64,000 nucleotides of DNA from Micromonospora luteifusca (GCF_016907275.1 NZ_JAFBBP010000001.1:5508001-5572000), one strand, 5' to 3'; numbered from the stretch's first letter, positions 17,619 to 28,200 are shown. Program-made: numbers and translations. The notes: generated by a model from the letters alone, not told the origin.

Positions 17619-19424
17619 GTGATCCGTACCCACAATGCCGGAAGCCTGCGCGCCGCGGACGCCGGCTCGACGGTGACGCTCGCCGGCTGGGTGGCCCGCC
17701 GACGCGACCACGGCGGGGTCATCTTCGTCGACCTGCGCGACGGTTCCGGCGTCGTCCAGGTGGTGTTCCGCGAGGAGGACGCGCACGCGCTGCGCAACGA
17801 GTTCTGCGTGAAGGTCGTCGGCGAGGTGACCCGCCGGCCGGCCGGCAACGAGAACCCGGAGCTGCCCACCGGTGAGGTCGAGGTGACCGTCACCGAGCTG
17901 GAGGTGCTCTCCGAGGCGGCGCCGCTGCCGCTGCCGGTGGACGACCAGGTCGAGGCCGGCGACGACATCCGGCTCAAGTACCGCTACCTGGACCTGCGCC
18001 GCAGTGGCCCGGCGAACGCGCTGCGGCTGCGTTCGCGCGCCAGCCACCTCGCCCGGGGTGTGCTGCACGAGCGGGACTTCCTGGAGATCGAGACGCCGAC
18101 GCTGACCCGGTCGACGCCCGAGGGTGCCCGCGACTTCCTGGTGCCGGTGCGGCTGCAGCCCGGCAGCTGGTACGCGCTGCCGCAGTCGCCGCAGCTGTTC
18201 AAGCAGCTGCTGATGGTGGGCGGCATGGAGCGGTATTACCAGATTGCCCGCTGCTACCGCGACGAGGACTTCCGCGCCGACCGGCAGCCCGAGTTCACCC
18301 AGCTCGACATCGAGATGTCCTTCGTCACCGAGGACGACGTGATCGACCTTGGTGAGGCGATCGTCTCGACGCTGTGGAAGGACCTGGCCGGGCACGAGAT
18401 CTCCGGGCCGATCCCGCGCATCACCTGGCACGACGCCATGGCCCGGTACGGCTCCGACAAGCCGGACCTGCGTTACGGAGTCGAGCTGACCGAGCTGACC
18501 GACTATCTGCGCGGCACCGCGTTCCGGGTGTTCGCCGGTGCGATCGACGCGGGCGGTTACGTCGGCGCGGTCGTGATGCCGGGCGGCGCGGCGCAGAGCC
18601 GCAAGGAGCTGGACGGCTGGCAGGACTGGGCCAAGGCGCGCGGCGCACGCGGCCTGGCGTACGTGGTCCTGGACGCCGAGACCGGTGAGGCGCGCGGCCC
18701 GGTGGCCAAGAACCTCTCCGCCGAGCACCTGGGCGGGCTCGCCGACGCGGTCGGCGCCAAGCCGGGCGACGCGGTCTTCTTCGCCGCCAGCACCACCACC
18801 CGGGAGGCGCAGGAGCTGCTCGGCGCGGCCCGGGTCGAGATCGCCAAGCGGTCCGGCCTGATCGACGAGAGCGCCTGGGCGTTCTGCTGGGTGGTCGACG
18901 CGCCGATGTTCGAACGCACGGACGAGGGCGGCTGGACGGCCGTGCACCACCCGTTCACCTCGCCGAACGCCGAGTGGGTGGACCGGTTCGAGGAGGCCCC
19001 GGACCGGGCCCTGGCGTACGCGTACGACATCGTCTGCAACGGCAACGAGATCGGTGGCGGCTCGATCCGTATCCACCGGGGCGACGTGCAGAAGCGGGTC
19101 TTCGACCTGCTCGGCATCACGCCCGAGGAGGCGCAGGACAAGTTCGGCTTCCTGCTGGAGGCGTTCAAGTACGGCGCCCCGCCGCACGGCGGCGTCGCCT
19201 TCGGCTGGGACCGGGTGTGCATGCTGCTCGCCGGGGCCGACTCGATCCGTGAGGTCATCGCCTTCCCGAAGACCCGGGGTGGGTTCGACCCGCTGACCAG
19301 CGCGCCGACGCCGATCACCGCCCAGCAGCGCACCGAGGCCGGCATCGACGCCAAGCCCAAGCCCCCCGCCACCGCCCACACCGGAACGGCCGGCCCAGCG
19401 GCCCCGGTAGCCGACCCGGTCTAA
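17619..19424 (+). CDS. aspS: Aspartyl-tRNA synthetase
   Basis: A 601-residue class II enzyme of the bacterial AspRS type: N-terminal OB-fold anticodon domain ([18 protein letters not shown]), catalytic motif 2 ([20 protein letters not shown]), a GAD insertion domain in the middle (about 290-410) and motif 3 ([15 protein letters not shown]). The last 45 residues are a Pro/Ala-rich tail. GTG at 17619 is chosen with GAGGAG nine bases upstream; the TTG at 17610 is in frame but overlaps that site. Whether it also charges tRNA-Asn cannot be decided here. Confidence 0.95.
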   Translation: MIRTHNAGSLRAADAGSTVTLAGWVARRRDHGGVIFVDLRDGSGVVQVVFREEDAHALRNEFCVKVVGEVTRRPAGNENPELPTGEVEVTVTELEVLSEAAPLPLPVDDQVEAGDDIRLKYRYLDLRRSGPANALRLRSRASHLARGVLHERDFLEIETPTLTRSTPEGARDFLVPVRLQPGSWYALPQSPQLFKQLLMVGGMERYYQIARCYRDEDFRADRQPEFTQLDIEMSFVTEDDVIDLGEAIVSTLWKDLAGHEISGPIPRITWHDAMARYGSDKPDLRYGVELTELTDYLRGTAFRVFAGAIDAGGYVGAVVMPGGAAQSRKELDGWQDWAKARGARGLAYVVLDAETGEARGPVAKNLSAEHLGGLADAVGAKPGDAVFFAASTTTREAQELLGAARVEIAKRSGLIDESAWAFCWVVDAPMFERTDEGGWTAVHHPFTSPNAEWVDRFEEAPDRALAYAYDIVCNGNEIGGGSIRIHRGDVQKRVFDLLGITPEEAQDKFGFLLEAFKYGAPPHGGVAFGWDRVCMLLAGADSIREVIAFPKTRGGFDPLTSAPTPITAQQRTEAGIDAKPKPPATAHTGTAGPAAPVADPV

Positions 19425-19459
19425 CCCTTCTCACCTCCCGGTCCGGTCCGGTCCGGCGC

Positions 19460-19537
19460 ATGATCGACTTCATATCGCCGATGTTGCGGTGTCCGGCTGC
19501 TCGGATGCCGCGATGTCGCCGATATGGAGTCGATCAC
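19460..19537. repeat. Imperfect palindromic element after aspS
   Basis: The arms 19460-19489 and 19508-19537 pair at 24 of 30 positions (ATGATCGACTTCATATCG on the left, its near complement on the right) around an 18-base loop. The flanks contain GGTCCGGTCCGGTCC (19439-19456) and short CGCACGA tandem copies (19559-19600). The motif CATGATCGACG recurs at 19641, directly before the next gene. It resembles the element at 14205 in having a TGATC-containing outer arm but differs in sequence. Confidence 0.8.
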
Positions 19538-19680
19538 GACCGCCTGGTCAGCTCCGGCCGCACGACGCACGACGCACGGACGCGGGCCGCACGACGCGCA
19601 CACGTCGGGGCCCGCGCTCCGGCGTGTCGCTCGTTAACCTCATGATCGACGTAGGCGGCGTGGTGGGGGAGTGGGTCGGC

Positions 19681-20493
19681 GTGCGGGTGCTTGTTGTTGG
19701 GGGTAGTGGGCTACTCGGGCGCGAGGTTTGTCGGCGGGGCGTCGACGCCGGGTTGTCGGTGGTTGGGACGTTCCACTCCGGTGAGATCGTTGTGCCGGGC
19801 GTCGCGGCGCGGCGGTTGGACGTGACCGACCGGGCCGCCGTGCGCACGCTTGTCGCCGAGGTGCGGCCGGACGCGGTGGTCGGGACCCCATACCGGTACG
19901 GCGACTGGGCGGTCACCGCCGACGGGGCGGCACACGTGGCGGTCGCCGCCGCCGAGGTGGGTGCCCGGTTGGTGCACGTGTCCAGCGACGCCCTGCACGC
20001 CGGCCGTCCCACGCCCTACGCCGACGACGATCCACCCACTCCCGTGCACGCGTACGGCGCCGCGAAGGCGGCGGCGGAGACCGCCGTGCGGGCGATCGAT
20101 CCGGGCGCGGCGCTGGTGCGTACCTCGCTGATCCTGGGGGAGGGCAGCAAGCAGATCCAGCTCTGCCGGGACGCGTTCGCCGGTCGGGCCGCCCTGTTCA
20201 CCGACGAGTTCCGCTGCCCGGTCGACGTCACCGACCTGGCCGACGCCGTACTGGAACTGGTCGCCTCGTCGTACGCGGGTCTGCTCAACGTGGCCGGCCC
20301 CGATGCCGTGAGCCGGGCCGACCTGGGCCTGCTGGTCGCCGAGCGGTTCGGCCTGGACGCGGCCGGGCTCAAGACCACCACCGGGGTCGCCGTCGGCCTG
20401 TCCCGCCCCCTCGACGTACGCCTCGACTCCGCTCGCGCCGTCGGCCTGCTGCGCACGCGACTGCGGGGAGTGCGCGAACTCCTGGCACCCTGA
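19681..20493 (+). CDS. NAD(P)-dependent sugar reductase/epimerase family protein (RmlD-like)
   Basis: A 270-residue short-chain dehydrogenase of the RmlD/extended SDR group. The Rossmann motif VLVVGGSGLLGREV is at the N-terminus, HVSSDALHAG is the catalytic Ser/Thr strand, and YGAAKAAAE carries the YxxxK pair. RmlD proteins reduce dTDP-4-keto-6-deoxysugars, but this one stands alone without rmlABC, so the substrate is open. GTG at 19681 is chosen with GGGGGAG about 10 bases upstream; ATG at 19642 is in frame but lies in repeat-like sequence. Confidence 0.8.
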   Translation: MRVLVVGGSGLLGREVCRRGVDAGLSVVGTFHSGEIVVPGVAARRLDVTDRAAVRTLVAEVRPDAVVGTPYRYGDWAVTADGAAHVAVAAAEVGARLVHVSSDALHAGRPTPYADDDPPTPVHAYGAAKAAAETAVRAIDPGAALVRTSLILGEGSKQIQLCRDAFAGRAALFTDEFRCPVDVTDLADAVLELVASSYAGLLNVAGPDAVSRADLGLLVAERFGLDAAGLKTTTGVAVGLSRPLDVRLDSARAVGLLRTRLRGVRELLAP

Positions 20494-20500
20494 GCGCATT

Positions 20501-20541
20501 GCACACTTCCTGTGCATAACTCTTGTGCACAGGAAGTGTGC
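20501..20541. promoter_or_regulatory. Perfect 16-bp inverted repeat: operator of the ArsR-MFS operon
   Basis: GCACACTTCCTGTGCA (20501-20516) and TGCACAGGAAGTGTGC (20526-20541) are exact complements with 9 bases between. Each arm, with one flanking base, is itself a dyad TGCACA-N5-TGTGCA, so two identical dimer sites face each other. A candidate promoter TTGTGC (20523-20528), 18 bp, TAGTGT (20547-20552) overlaps the right site and ends 6 bases before the regulator's ATG. This arrangement is typical of autorepression. Confidence 0.85.
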
Positions 20542-20558
20542 AGAGATAGTGTGCTGTC

Positions 20559-21173
20559 ATGGCGAACGACGAAGTGACCCCGCGGCCAGCACCGCGGGAG
20601 GTACGGATCGACAGGCGGCAGGTCCGGGTGCTGGCGCACCCGCTGCGGATGCGGCTGGTCGGAGCCCTGCGCGTGAAGGGACCCGCCACCGCCACCACCC
20701 TGGCGGAGCTGCTCGGCACCAACACCGGCGCGACCAGCTACCACCTGCGCCAACTCGCCGAGGTTGGGCTGGTCGTCGAGGATCCCGACCGGGGCGGTGG
20801 GCGGCAGCGCTGGTGGCAGGCCGCACACGACGTCACCAGCTGGGATCCGAGCGACTTCGACGACGACCCCGATGCCCGGGCCGCGATCGAGTGGATCCAG
20901 GGCGACCAGGTGCGTCTCCTGGTCGACACCGCCGACCACTGGTTCGCCAACCAGCACGAGTGGTCGCCCGCCTGGCGGGACGGCTTCGGCATGAGCGACA
21001 TCGTCCTGACCATCCCGCCGGCCCGGCTGGAGGAACTCAAGACGGAGATGTGGCAGCTGCTGGAGCGATACCACCGCGAGGCCACCGCCGCTGACTCCGC
21101 TGATTCCGTCGACCCGGAGGCCCGCCCGGTGCAGGTCTTCATGGCCGCCTACCCGTTGCGCGAGGGCCTCTAA
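20559..21173 (+). CDS. ArsR-type winged-helix transcriptional regulator
   Basis: A 204-residue protein with an N-terminal ArsR/HTH_20 domain: VRVLAHPLRMRLVGAL, ATTLAELLGTNTGATSYHLR as recognition helix region, and the wing around VVEDPDRGGGRQRWW. A C-terminal acidic and helical part of about 110 residues has no metal-binding Cys pattern, so it is not a classical arsenic or cadmium sensor; it probably senses a small molecule exported by the downstream MFS pump. There is no clear ribosome site before ATG 20559, and a -10 lies 6 bases upstream, suggesting a leaderless mRNA. Confidence 0.88.
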   Translation: MANDEVTPRPAPREVRIDRRQVRVLAHPLRMRLVGALRVKGPATATTLAELLGTNTGATSYHLRQLAEVGLVVEDPDRGGGRQRWWQAAHDVTSWDPSDFDDDPDARAAIEWIQGDQVRLLVDTADHWFANQHEWSPAWRDGFGMSDIVLTIPPARLEELKTEMWQLLERYHREATAADSADSVDPEARPVQVFMAAYPLREGL

Positions 21174-22471
21174 TGAGCGCTCTATCCGTACGTCAGGTCC
21201 GGCGTCGCTACCTGACGCTCTACGGCCTGCGCTGGCTGCCCACGGGTCTGATGATCCCGGTGATGATCCTGCTGATGCAGGAGCGCGGCCTGTCGCTGCC
21301 GCAGATCGGCCTGGTCGGCACCGCGCAGGGGCTGCTCGTACTCGCACTGGAGCTGCCGACCGGCGGCCTCGCCGACGCCCTCGGTCGCCGACCGGTGCTG
21401 CTCGCCGCCGGAGCGCTCAACCTCGCCTCGCTGGCGCTGTTCGCGGTGGCCGACTCGTTCGCGCTGTTCTTTCTGGTCTGGGCGTTGCAGGGGGTCTACC
21501 GGGCGTTGGACAGCGGCCCGTTGGAGTCCTGGTACGTGGATGCGACCCTGGCTGCCGACCCGGAGGCCGAGTACGAGCGGGGCCTCGGCTATGCCGGCAC
21601 CGTCGCCGGCGGTGCCATCGGTGCGGGTGCCCTGCTCAGCGGTGGCCTGATCGCGCTCGGTCCGATCGGGCCGGTCACCGCGCTCACGGTGCCGGTGCTG
21701 GCCGCGATCGTCGCGCAGGCGGTCGCGCTGGTCACACTGCTCGTTCTGCTGGTCGAGCAGCGACCGGCCACCAGACTCGGGGCGGTGCGGGCCTCGGTGG
21801 TCCAGGCGCCCAGGATGATCGGCCAGGCGGTCGGGCTCCTGCGCCGCTCCCGGGTGCTGCTGGCCCTGGTGACGGTGGAGCTGTTCTGGGGCTTTGGCAT
21901 GGTCACCTTCGAGTCGCTGCTGCCGGTTCGGCTCGCCGAGGTGATCGGCAACCCGGAACGCGCCGCCGCGCTGCTCGGACCGGCCAATTCGGCTGCCTGG
22001 CTCGCCTCGGCTGCCGGCGCGGCACTTACCCCGCTGCTGCTGCGCTGGCTGGGCGCCGCGCCCGGCGCGGCCCTGCTGCGCATCCTGCAGGGCGTGACGG
22101 TGGTCGGGATGGGGCTGTTCGCCGGGCCGGTCGGCGTGCTGGTGGCCTACCTGGCCTGCTACGCCGTGCACGGCGCGTCCAACCCGCTGCACAGTGGCCT
22201 GTTGCACCGGCAGGTCGACGGCCCGTACCGGACCAGCGTGCTGTCACTGAACTCGATGATGGCGCAGCCGGCCGGCGCGCTCGGCGGGGTGGTCCTGACG
22301 GCACTTGCCGCCGCCACCAGCGTCGGCACCGCGATGGTGGTCGGCGCGGTGGTGCTGGCCCTCGCCGCTCCGCTCTACCTGCCCGCCTGGCGGGCCGGCC
22401 GCCGGGTCGCCGTGGATCCGATCGACCCACCCGTGACCCCCGCACCCGCCGAGCAGCACGCGAGTCAATAG
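21173..22471 (+). CDS. MFS transporter (probable drug or metabolite exporter)
   Basis: A 432-residue permease with about twelve helices. The loop 2-3 signature is LADALGRRPVLLAAGAL, close to the MFS consensus DxxGRR, and helix 5 carries GGAIGAGALLSGG. It overlaps the ArsR gene by one base (TAATG), so both are one operon under the inverted-repeat operator. This gene pair is a standard inducible efflux layout; the ligand is unknown. Confidence 0.88.
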   Translation: MSALSVRQVRRRYLTLYGLRWLPTGLMIPVMILLMQERGLSLPQIGLVGTAQGLLVLALELPTGGLADALGRRPVLLAAGALNLASLALFAVADSFALFFLVWALQGVYRALDSGPLESWYVDATLAADPEAEYERGLGYAGTVAGGAIGAGALLSGGLIALGPIGPVTALTVPVLAAIVAQAVALVTLLVLLVEQRPATRLGAVRASVVQAPRMIGQAVGLLRRSRVLLALVTVELFWGFGMVTFESLLPVRLAEVIGNPERAAALLGPANSAAWLASAAGAALTPLLLRWLGAAPGAALLRILQGVTVVGMGLFAGPVGVLVAYLACYAVHGASNPLHSGLLHRQVDGPYRTSVLSLNSMMAQPAGALGGVVLTALAAATSVGTAMVVGAVVLALAAPLYLPAWRAGRRVAVDPIDPPVTPAPAEQHASQ

Positions 22472-22506
22472 CCGTCGAGCGGCACGGGAGCCGTCGGGAA
22501 GGCCGA

Positions 22507-23247
22507 TCAGGCGAGGCGGATCGAGGTCAGATGGTGGGTGTTGGTGAAGCCGAGCCGCCGGTAGAGGCGTACCGCACCGACGTTGTCCGGGTAGACGCCG
22601 AGCCCGACGGTGTCGTGGCGGGCCAGCAGCGCCCGGGTCATTCCGGCGGTGAGCGCCGCGCCCAACCCTCGTCCTCGCTGGTCGGGAGCGACGGTCAGGC
22701 CGGCGAGGAAGCCGATGTCGCCCCGACTGCGGTCCGCCCCGCACGCCACGAGTCGGCCGCCGGCGCGGATGCCGTACCAGTCCACCACCCGCGGGTCGCC
22801 GGGACGGGAGGTGGAGGTCGGGAACGCCTCGTCGATCAGCGCCTCCAGCGCCGGGTTGTCGGCCCCGGTGAGTCGTACGACCCGCTGCTCGTCCGGCTGC
22901 TCCGGTGGGGGCGTGCCGGTCCAGAGGAAGTCCCAGTCGTCGTGCCGGCTCACCGTCAGTCGACCCGACAACAGCTCACGGCCGTGCCGGGGCAGGTGCA
23001 GCGGCTGCCCCGGGCGCAGCACCCCGTCGGCGACCAGCGCGGCACAGATCTCGATCGCCGGCTCGGCCGGGCCGATCGCGTCGCCGCCGTTGCTGTGCTC
23101 GGGCGGAAACACCCAGAGCACCGCACCGTCGCGCTGGTAGCCGCGCGCCTCCAGGCCACGCCAGAGCACCGCCCTGGCGTACGGGTGGTGGCCGGCGGCG
23201 GCCAGGACGGCGTCCCGGCCCTGCAGCACCCGGTCGATGATGATCAT
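22507..23247 (-). CDS. GNAT-family N-acetyltransferase
   Basis: A 246-residue protein whose C-terminal half is a GNAT domain: FLAGLTVAPDQRGRGLGAALTA is motif A with the acetyl-CoA pyrophosphate loop (Q/RxxGxG), and LGVYPDNVGAVRLYRRLGF is motif B. The N-terminal half is a less conserved, possibly degenerate GNAT fold. The substrate is not predictable. ATG at 23247 starts the hydrophobic MIIIDRVL strand. It is convergent with the MFS gene (35 bp gap). Confidence 0.82.
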   Translation of the reverse strand: MIIIDRVLQGRDAVLAAAGHHPYARAVLWRGLEARGYQRDGAVLWVFPPEHSNGGDAIGPAEPAIEICAALVADGVLRPGQPLHLPRHGRELLSGRLTVSRHDDWDFLWTGTPPPEQPDEQRVVRLTGADNPALEALIDEAFPTSTSRPGDPRVVDWYGIRAGGRLVACGADRSRGDIGFLAGLTVAPDQRGRGLGAALTAGMTRALLARHDTVGLGVYPDNVGAVRLYRRLGFTNTHHLTSIRLA

Positions 23248-23318
23248 GGTGTCGAGCTTAGGAGCTGGGCACGGGGGCGACCGTGAGGGGGCACCCGACA
23301 TACCCGATCCATGGTGGA

Positions 23319-23344
23319 GATTGGCGAGCCGACCGATTGGGTAC
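23319..23344 (+). promoter_or_regulatory. Candidate sigma-B-type stress promoter
   Basis: GATT (23319-23322), 16 bp, GGGTAC (23339-23344) matches the Streptomyces sigma-B consensus GNNT-N14-16-GGGTAC/T exactly. It lies 43 bp before a 70-codon membrane protein gene. The match is direct; the assignment to a sigma-B/F-type factor in this organism is inference. Confidence 0.5.
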
Positions 23345-23386
23345 ATCACGCGCCGACCTACTGGGAACCCCCACCGGAGGACCGAC

Positions 23387-23599
23387 ATGCTCGCCATTCT
23401 CGCTGCCATCGTCTTTGGCTTCGCCCTGCTGCTCGACCTGCTCAACACAGACTTCGGAGCACCCGACCTGTTCAACTGGAACACTCTCGTGCTCATCGGG
23501 CTGCTCCTGCTCTCGCTCTACCTGGGTGGCGTGGGCAACGGCCCGCGCGGCGGTGGCGGCGGCCGTTGGTACCGGGGTCGGCGCCCCGGGCGTGGCTGA
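23387..23599 (+). CDS. Small two-helix membrane protein (70 aa)
   Basis: The ATG at 23387 follows CCGGAGG with a 6-base spacer. Two hydrophobic helices ([18 protein letters not shown] and [17 protein letters not shown]) are joined by a short acidic loop, and the tail is Gly/Arg-rich ([16 protein letters not shown]). Proteins of this size and layout are common uncharacterised actinobacterial membrane proteins. A sigma-B-like promoter upstream suggests a role under osmotic or general stress. I do not recognise a named family. Confidence 0.7.
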   Translation: MLAILAAIVFGFALLLDLLNTDFGAPDLFNWNTLVLIGLLLLSLYLGGVGNGPRGGGGGRWYRGRRPGRG

Positions 23600-23673
23600 C
23601 CGGAACCGATCACCGGTGGCGGGCCCGCGGCGCGATTCCGGCGTCGTGGGTCCGGCCCGGTACTGTCTTCGTG

Positions 23674-25242
23674 ATGGAGTCCGACGCCCTCTTCTCCCTC
23701 GGTGAACCCGCCGGGCCGCGCAGCGCGCCCGACGGTCCCGCCGGTGTCGACGGCTTCACTGCGGTGGCCGACGACTCGCCCCTGCCCGTCCGGATGCGTC
23801 CGGTCACCCTCGACGAGTTGGTCGGGCAGAACCACCTGCTCGCCCCCGGTGCCCCACTGCGGCAGCTGGTCTCCGGCGGCGCCCCGATGTCGGTGATCCT
23901 CTGGGGCCCGCCGGGCAGCGGCAAGACCACCATCGCGCACCTGGTGGCCGGGGCGACCGATCGCCGCTTCGTCGCCATGTCGGCGCTCTCCGCCGGCGTC
24001 AAGGACGTGCGGGCGGTGATCGAGACGGCCCGCCGCCAGCGCCGCTCGGGCGGCCCGCAGACGGTGCTCTTCATCGACGAGGTGCACCGGTTCAGCAAGA
24101 CCCAGCAGGATTCGCTGCTCGCCGCGGTCGAGGACCGTACGGTCACGTTGCTGGCGGCGACCACCGAGAATCCGTACTTCTCGGTCATCTCTCCGCTGCT
24201 GTCGCGATGCGTGCTACTCACCCTGCAACCGCTGGACGACGAGGCGGTGCGGGGCCTGCTGCGCCGCGCGGTCGTCGACAAGCGTGGCCTGGACGGCCTG
24301 CTCGCCCTGACCGCCGAGGCCGAGGACCATCTGGTCCGGCTCGCCGCCGGTGACGTCCGCAAGGCCCTCACCGCGCTGGAGGCGGCGGCGGCCTCCGCCA
24401 CGGCGCTCGGCGGCGGGCAGATCGACCTGGCCACCGCCGAGCAGGCGGTCGACGTGGCGGCGGTGCGCTACGACCGCGACGGCGACGCCCACTACGACGT
24501 GGTCAGCGCGTTCATCAAGAGCATGCGCGGCTCGGACGTGGACGCCGCGGTGCACTGGTTGGCCCGCATGCTGGTCGCCGGTGAGGACGCCCGGTTCATC
24601 GCCCGCCGTCTGGTCATCTTCGCCAGCGAGGACGTGGGCATGGCCGACCCCGGTGCCCTGAGCGTCGCCACCGCCGCCGCGCACGCCGTCGAGTACGTCG
24701 GGCTGCCCGAAGCACAGCTCAACCTGGCCCAAGCGGTGATCCACCTGGCCACCGCGCCCAAATCGAACTCGGCCACCACCGCCATCGGCGCCGCGATCGC
24801 CGACGTCCGGGCGGGTCGCGGTGGCCCGGTGCCGCGTGGGCTGCGCGACGCGCACTACGCCGGTGCCCGAGGGCTGGGCCACGGCACGGGCTACCGCTAC
24901 CCGCACGACGACCAGCGCGGCGTGGTCACCCAGCAGTACGTCCCGGACGACCTGGTGGGCACCGACTACTACCAGCCCAGCCCGCACGGCGCGGAACGTG
25001 CGGTGGCCACCCGGCTGCCGCTGCTGCGCCGGATCGTGCGTGGCCTGCCGGCCGCGGCGGCCCGTCCGGAGACTCCGCCATCCGCGCCGTCGGTAACGGC
25101 GCAGACCGCATCCGAGCCGTCGGTAACGGCGCAGACCGCATCCGCGCCTTCTGACGAGATCGGTCACCCGACGACGGGCGCGGGCGCCCCCGGCACGACG
25201 CAGGACAGCGGCGCTGACGCCGCAGGAGAGGGTCAACAGTGA
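23674..25242 (+). CDS. rarA: Replication-associated recombination protein A (RarA/MgsA AAA ATPase)
   Basis: A 522-residue AAA+ clamp-loader-like ATPase that acts at stalled replication forks. Walker A is GPPGSGKTT (about 79-87), Walker B is [15 protein letters not shown], and sensor 1 is [13 protein letters not shown]; the C-terminal MgsA domain contains [16 protein letters not shown] and SEDVGMADP. The extreme C-terminus is disordered and carries a 10-residue tandem duplication. ATG at 23674 lies 7 bases after a TACTGT -10-like hexamer, so it may be leaderless; GTG at 23671 is the alternative. It overlaps the next gene by 4 bases. Confidence 0.92.
   Translation: MESDALFSLGEPAGPRSAPDGPAGVDGFTAVADDSPLPVRMRPVTLDELVGQNHLLAPGAPLRQLVSGGAPMSVILWGPPGSGKTTIAHLVAGATDRRFVAMSALSAGVKDVRAVIETARRQRRSGGPQTVLFIDEVHRFSKTQQDSLLAAVEDRTVTLLAATTENPYFSVISPLLSRCVLLTLQPLDDEAVRGLLRRAVVDKRGLDGLLALTAEAEDHLVRLAAGDVRKALTALEAAAASATALGGGQIDLATAEQAVDVAAVRYDRDGDAHYDVVSAFIKSMRGSDVDAAVHWLARMLVAGEDARFIARRLVIFASEDVGMADPGALSVATAAAHAVEYVGLPEAQLNLAQAVIHLATAPKSNSATTAIGAAIADVRAGRGGPVPRGLRDAHYAGARGLGHGTGYRYPHDDQRGVVTQQYVPDDLVGTDYYQPSPHGAERAVATRLPLLRRIVRGLPAAAARPETPPSAPSVTAQTASEPSVTAQTASAPSDEIGHPTTGAGAPGTTQDSGADAAGEGQQ
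25086..25145 (+). repeat. 30-bp in-frame tandem duplication in the rarA 3' end
   Basis: Bases 25086-25115 and 25116-25145 are the same 30-bp unit apart from the last position, encoding [13 protein letters not shown] decapeptides in the disordered RarA tail. Its integer codon length keeps the frame. Probably neutral slippage. Confidence 0.85.
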
Positions 25243-28200
25243 GATCGCGTGGTGGGGACCGCCCGGACGAGGGCCCGGACGAGCGGCGCGATCCCCGCGC
25301 CAAGGCGCGCCGCTGGGGTCGAGGGCGGGCAGCCGAGGCTGAGCCGGAGGAGCCGGTCGCCGGCGAGGAGTTCGGCTGGATCGACGATCTTCGGTCGGCC
25401 AAGCAGGAACGCACCGAGCTGGGTCCGGACGGCGCCCCGGCACAGCCCGACCGCCCCCGCGGCGGTACGCCCGCGGAACCCGCCGGGCGCCGTCCGGGTG
25501 CGCCGGCGGAGTCGGCCGGTGCGCGCGGAGGTGGGCCGGTGCCGCCGGAGGCCTCGGCGCCGCCTGCCCCGCGCCCGAGCGACCCGGGCGGTGCCGCCCC
25601 ACGCCGCGGAGTCGACGGCCCGTGGCCGGGGGAGACGCCGCCAGCGGGCCGCCGCCCGGACGACCGGTCACCCGCCGCTGGCCCCGTTGCCCCCAGCCAG
25701 GGCAAGCCGACGCGTCGCGGTGTGCAGCCGGCGGCTGGCGCCCGCGCCGCCGTACCGCCGTCGCCACCCGCCGCCCGCCCGGTCGGCGGCGACCCGGCCA
25801 GCCCGCAGGGGCCTCGCCCGACTCCCGACGCGGCGCCCGGCCCGGCCCGGCCCCGGGCGGCAACGGCTCCCCCCGGCCCACCGGTGGGCCCACCGACCTC
25901 GGACGCCCCGCCCGGCCGTCGGCCGGAGGCTGTCGTTCCGCCCGATCGTCGCCCAGATGCCGGTGTTCCGCCGGGTCGTCGTCCAGACGCTGCGGTTCCA
26001 CCTGGCCGCCGGCCGGATGCGTCGGTGCCGCCGGGTCGTCGTCCGGAGGCCGCGGTTCCACCGGGTCGTCGGCCGGACGCCGCGGTTCCCGGGGGGAATC
26101 CCGACGCGATGCCGCCGCTGCGTCGTCCGGAGGCCGGTGCTCCGGGTCGCCGACCCGGCCCGGAGCCGACCGAGCCCGGTCGGCCACTGCCGCCCACCGA
26201 CGGCACGCCAGGCGGTCGACGCGCCGCCGGACCGGCACCCGATCCGGCGCGGGCCGCCGGGTCAGCTGCCGCCGGCCCGGCCCGCTTCGACGGCGGGTCG
26301 GCGGGCGTCGTGCCGCCAGCCGCGGACGGCCTGCGGCCCGACCCCGCCATCGACCGTGACCCGCGTACCGCGCGGCGTCGCCCAGGCCCGGCCGACCCGG
26401 GGGCACCGGAGCCCACCGGCCGCCGTGGCGCCGAGCGCTCCCGTCCGGCCGCCGCCGGCCGCCGCCGGGCTGCGGAGCCCGACGAGCCCGCGGTTCCCCG
26501 CTCGGGTAACGCGCCGCCGGTGCCCGAGGCCTCCGGCGGTCACAGCGGCGCCACGCCCACCATCGGCCCGGCCGACGGCACCGGTCGCCGCCGGGCCGTC
26601 TCCGATGAGCCGGAGCGACGTACGCCGGCCGGCGGGGAGCCCCGGGTGGACCGTCCGGAGCGGCCCGCCGACTGGCTGCGCCAGGCCGGTCGCCTGCCGC
26701 ACACCGACCCCGGCCTGCCGGTGGTCAACCGCCGAGGCGGCACCCCCCCGGCCGCGGGCACCGGGGACCTCGTTGACCACACGTCCGGTCGCCTCGGCGT
26801 GCCCGACCCGGCCGTGGAGCGCCCCGCCGGCAGCCGGCCCTCCGGCCCGCCGGCTGACCCGGGCGCGGACGCACCGACGGGTCGTCGTGTCGGCCGACCG
26901 GACGCGCCGGCAGCCACCGGCGAACAGGCTCTGCCCTATTCGCCGGCGTCCGGCGAACGCGCCACCCGTGGCCGGGGCGCTGCGGCGCCCGGCTCGGACC
27001 CGACCGGACGGCGCGGTCGTCCGGTGGCCGCGCCCGGCCCGGACGCAACCCCCGTGCCCGACCCGAACGGCCGACGACGTCGCCCGCCGGCCGAGGCGGG
27101 CCCGGACGGCCCGGTCGGCCCAGGTCGGCCCGGCCCCGCGGGCGACCACGGCGACGACGCCTACGCCGGTGGACGACCCGCGCCCGGCGCCGGTCCCGCC
27201 GCACCGGTGCGGGGCGCCGCCCGCTCCGCCCCGCCCGGCCGGGCCCGGCCCGTCCCGGGTGACGCACCGGTGCCCGGCGCCGAGCGCCGTGGCGCCGAAG
27301 GCCCGCCGCCCCGACCCGGCTCGGGTGCCGAGGCGGCCCCCCGGGACGCCGCCCGCCCGGACGGCCCGGCTCGTGCCGCGGTGCCCGGTGTGGATGGTCC
27401 GCCGCGTTCGCGTCCGGACGGTCCGGCTCGTGCCGCCGTCCGCCCACCGGGCGGTGCGCAGCCGCCCCTCGCCGACGATCGGCCACCTGGTGAGCCGGGC
27501 ACCGGTCCCGGGTCCCCGGCACCGGCCCGTGGCGGTGCCGCGGTCGGTCGGCCCGCGCCGTCCGACCGTGCCGCGGGGCGTGCCCTGCCTCCGCACCGCG
27601 AGCCCGGCCGTCCCGAGCCGAGTGGCGTTGCCCCGGTGCCACCGCCCGCCCGCCCCGGCGAGCCGGTCGCTGTGGCCCGTGCTGCCGCAGTGGTGCCGTC
27701 ACCCGCCGGGCCGCCGGACCGTCCGGCCCCGGAGCCGTCCGGCGGGACCGCGTTGCGCTCGGCCGGTCCGGACACGCCCGACGACGCCGCACCCGCACCG
27801 GAGGCCCGATCGGAGTTGCGCCGGCAGTCGCGTGAACGGCGTCGCCTGCGTGCGGCGGTGCTGGTGCTGGTCAGCGTCGTGCTGCTCGGTGCGGTGCCGC
27901 TGTTCTTCGGCATCCGGACGCTGAGCCGTGACCCGGTCTTCGACAACCTGGACCAGCTCAACGTGCCCGGCTGGGCCGCCGCGAAGACGGTCGACGATGT
28001 CAGCGGAAGCCGCTGGTGCCTGCTCGACTGCCGGCTGCGTGAACGCACCGTGACCTCGGAGAAGCCGCCGACGGACACGGCGCAGGTCTACGAGGACGCA
28101 CTGCGCCAGGACGGCTGGCAGCCGTGGAAGGTGAGCCGCTGCCCGGAGCAGAAGACGAAGGGCAGTTACACCTGCTGGCGCCGCGACGAGTTGACCCTCG

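Noticed and set aside
24214..26406. 730-codon minus-strand frame opposite rarA and the disordered protein gene
   Set aside because: Low-complexity shadow; no ribosome site, and the plus-strand frame has the expected third-position GC bias.
25249..27924. 891-codon alternative plus-strand frame inside the disordered protein gene
   Set aside because: Arises from CG-rich codons read out of phase; lacks the membrane helix and Cys domain, and does not couple to rarA.
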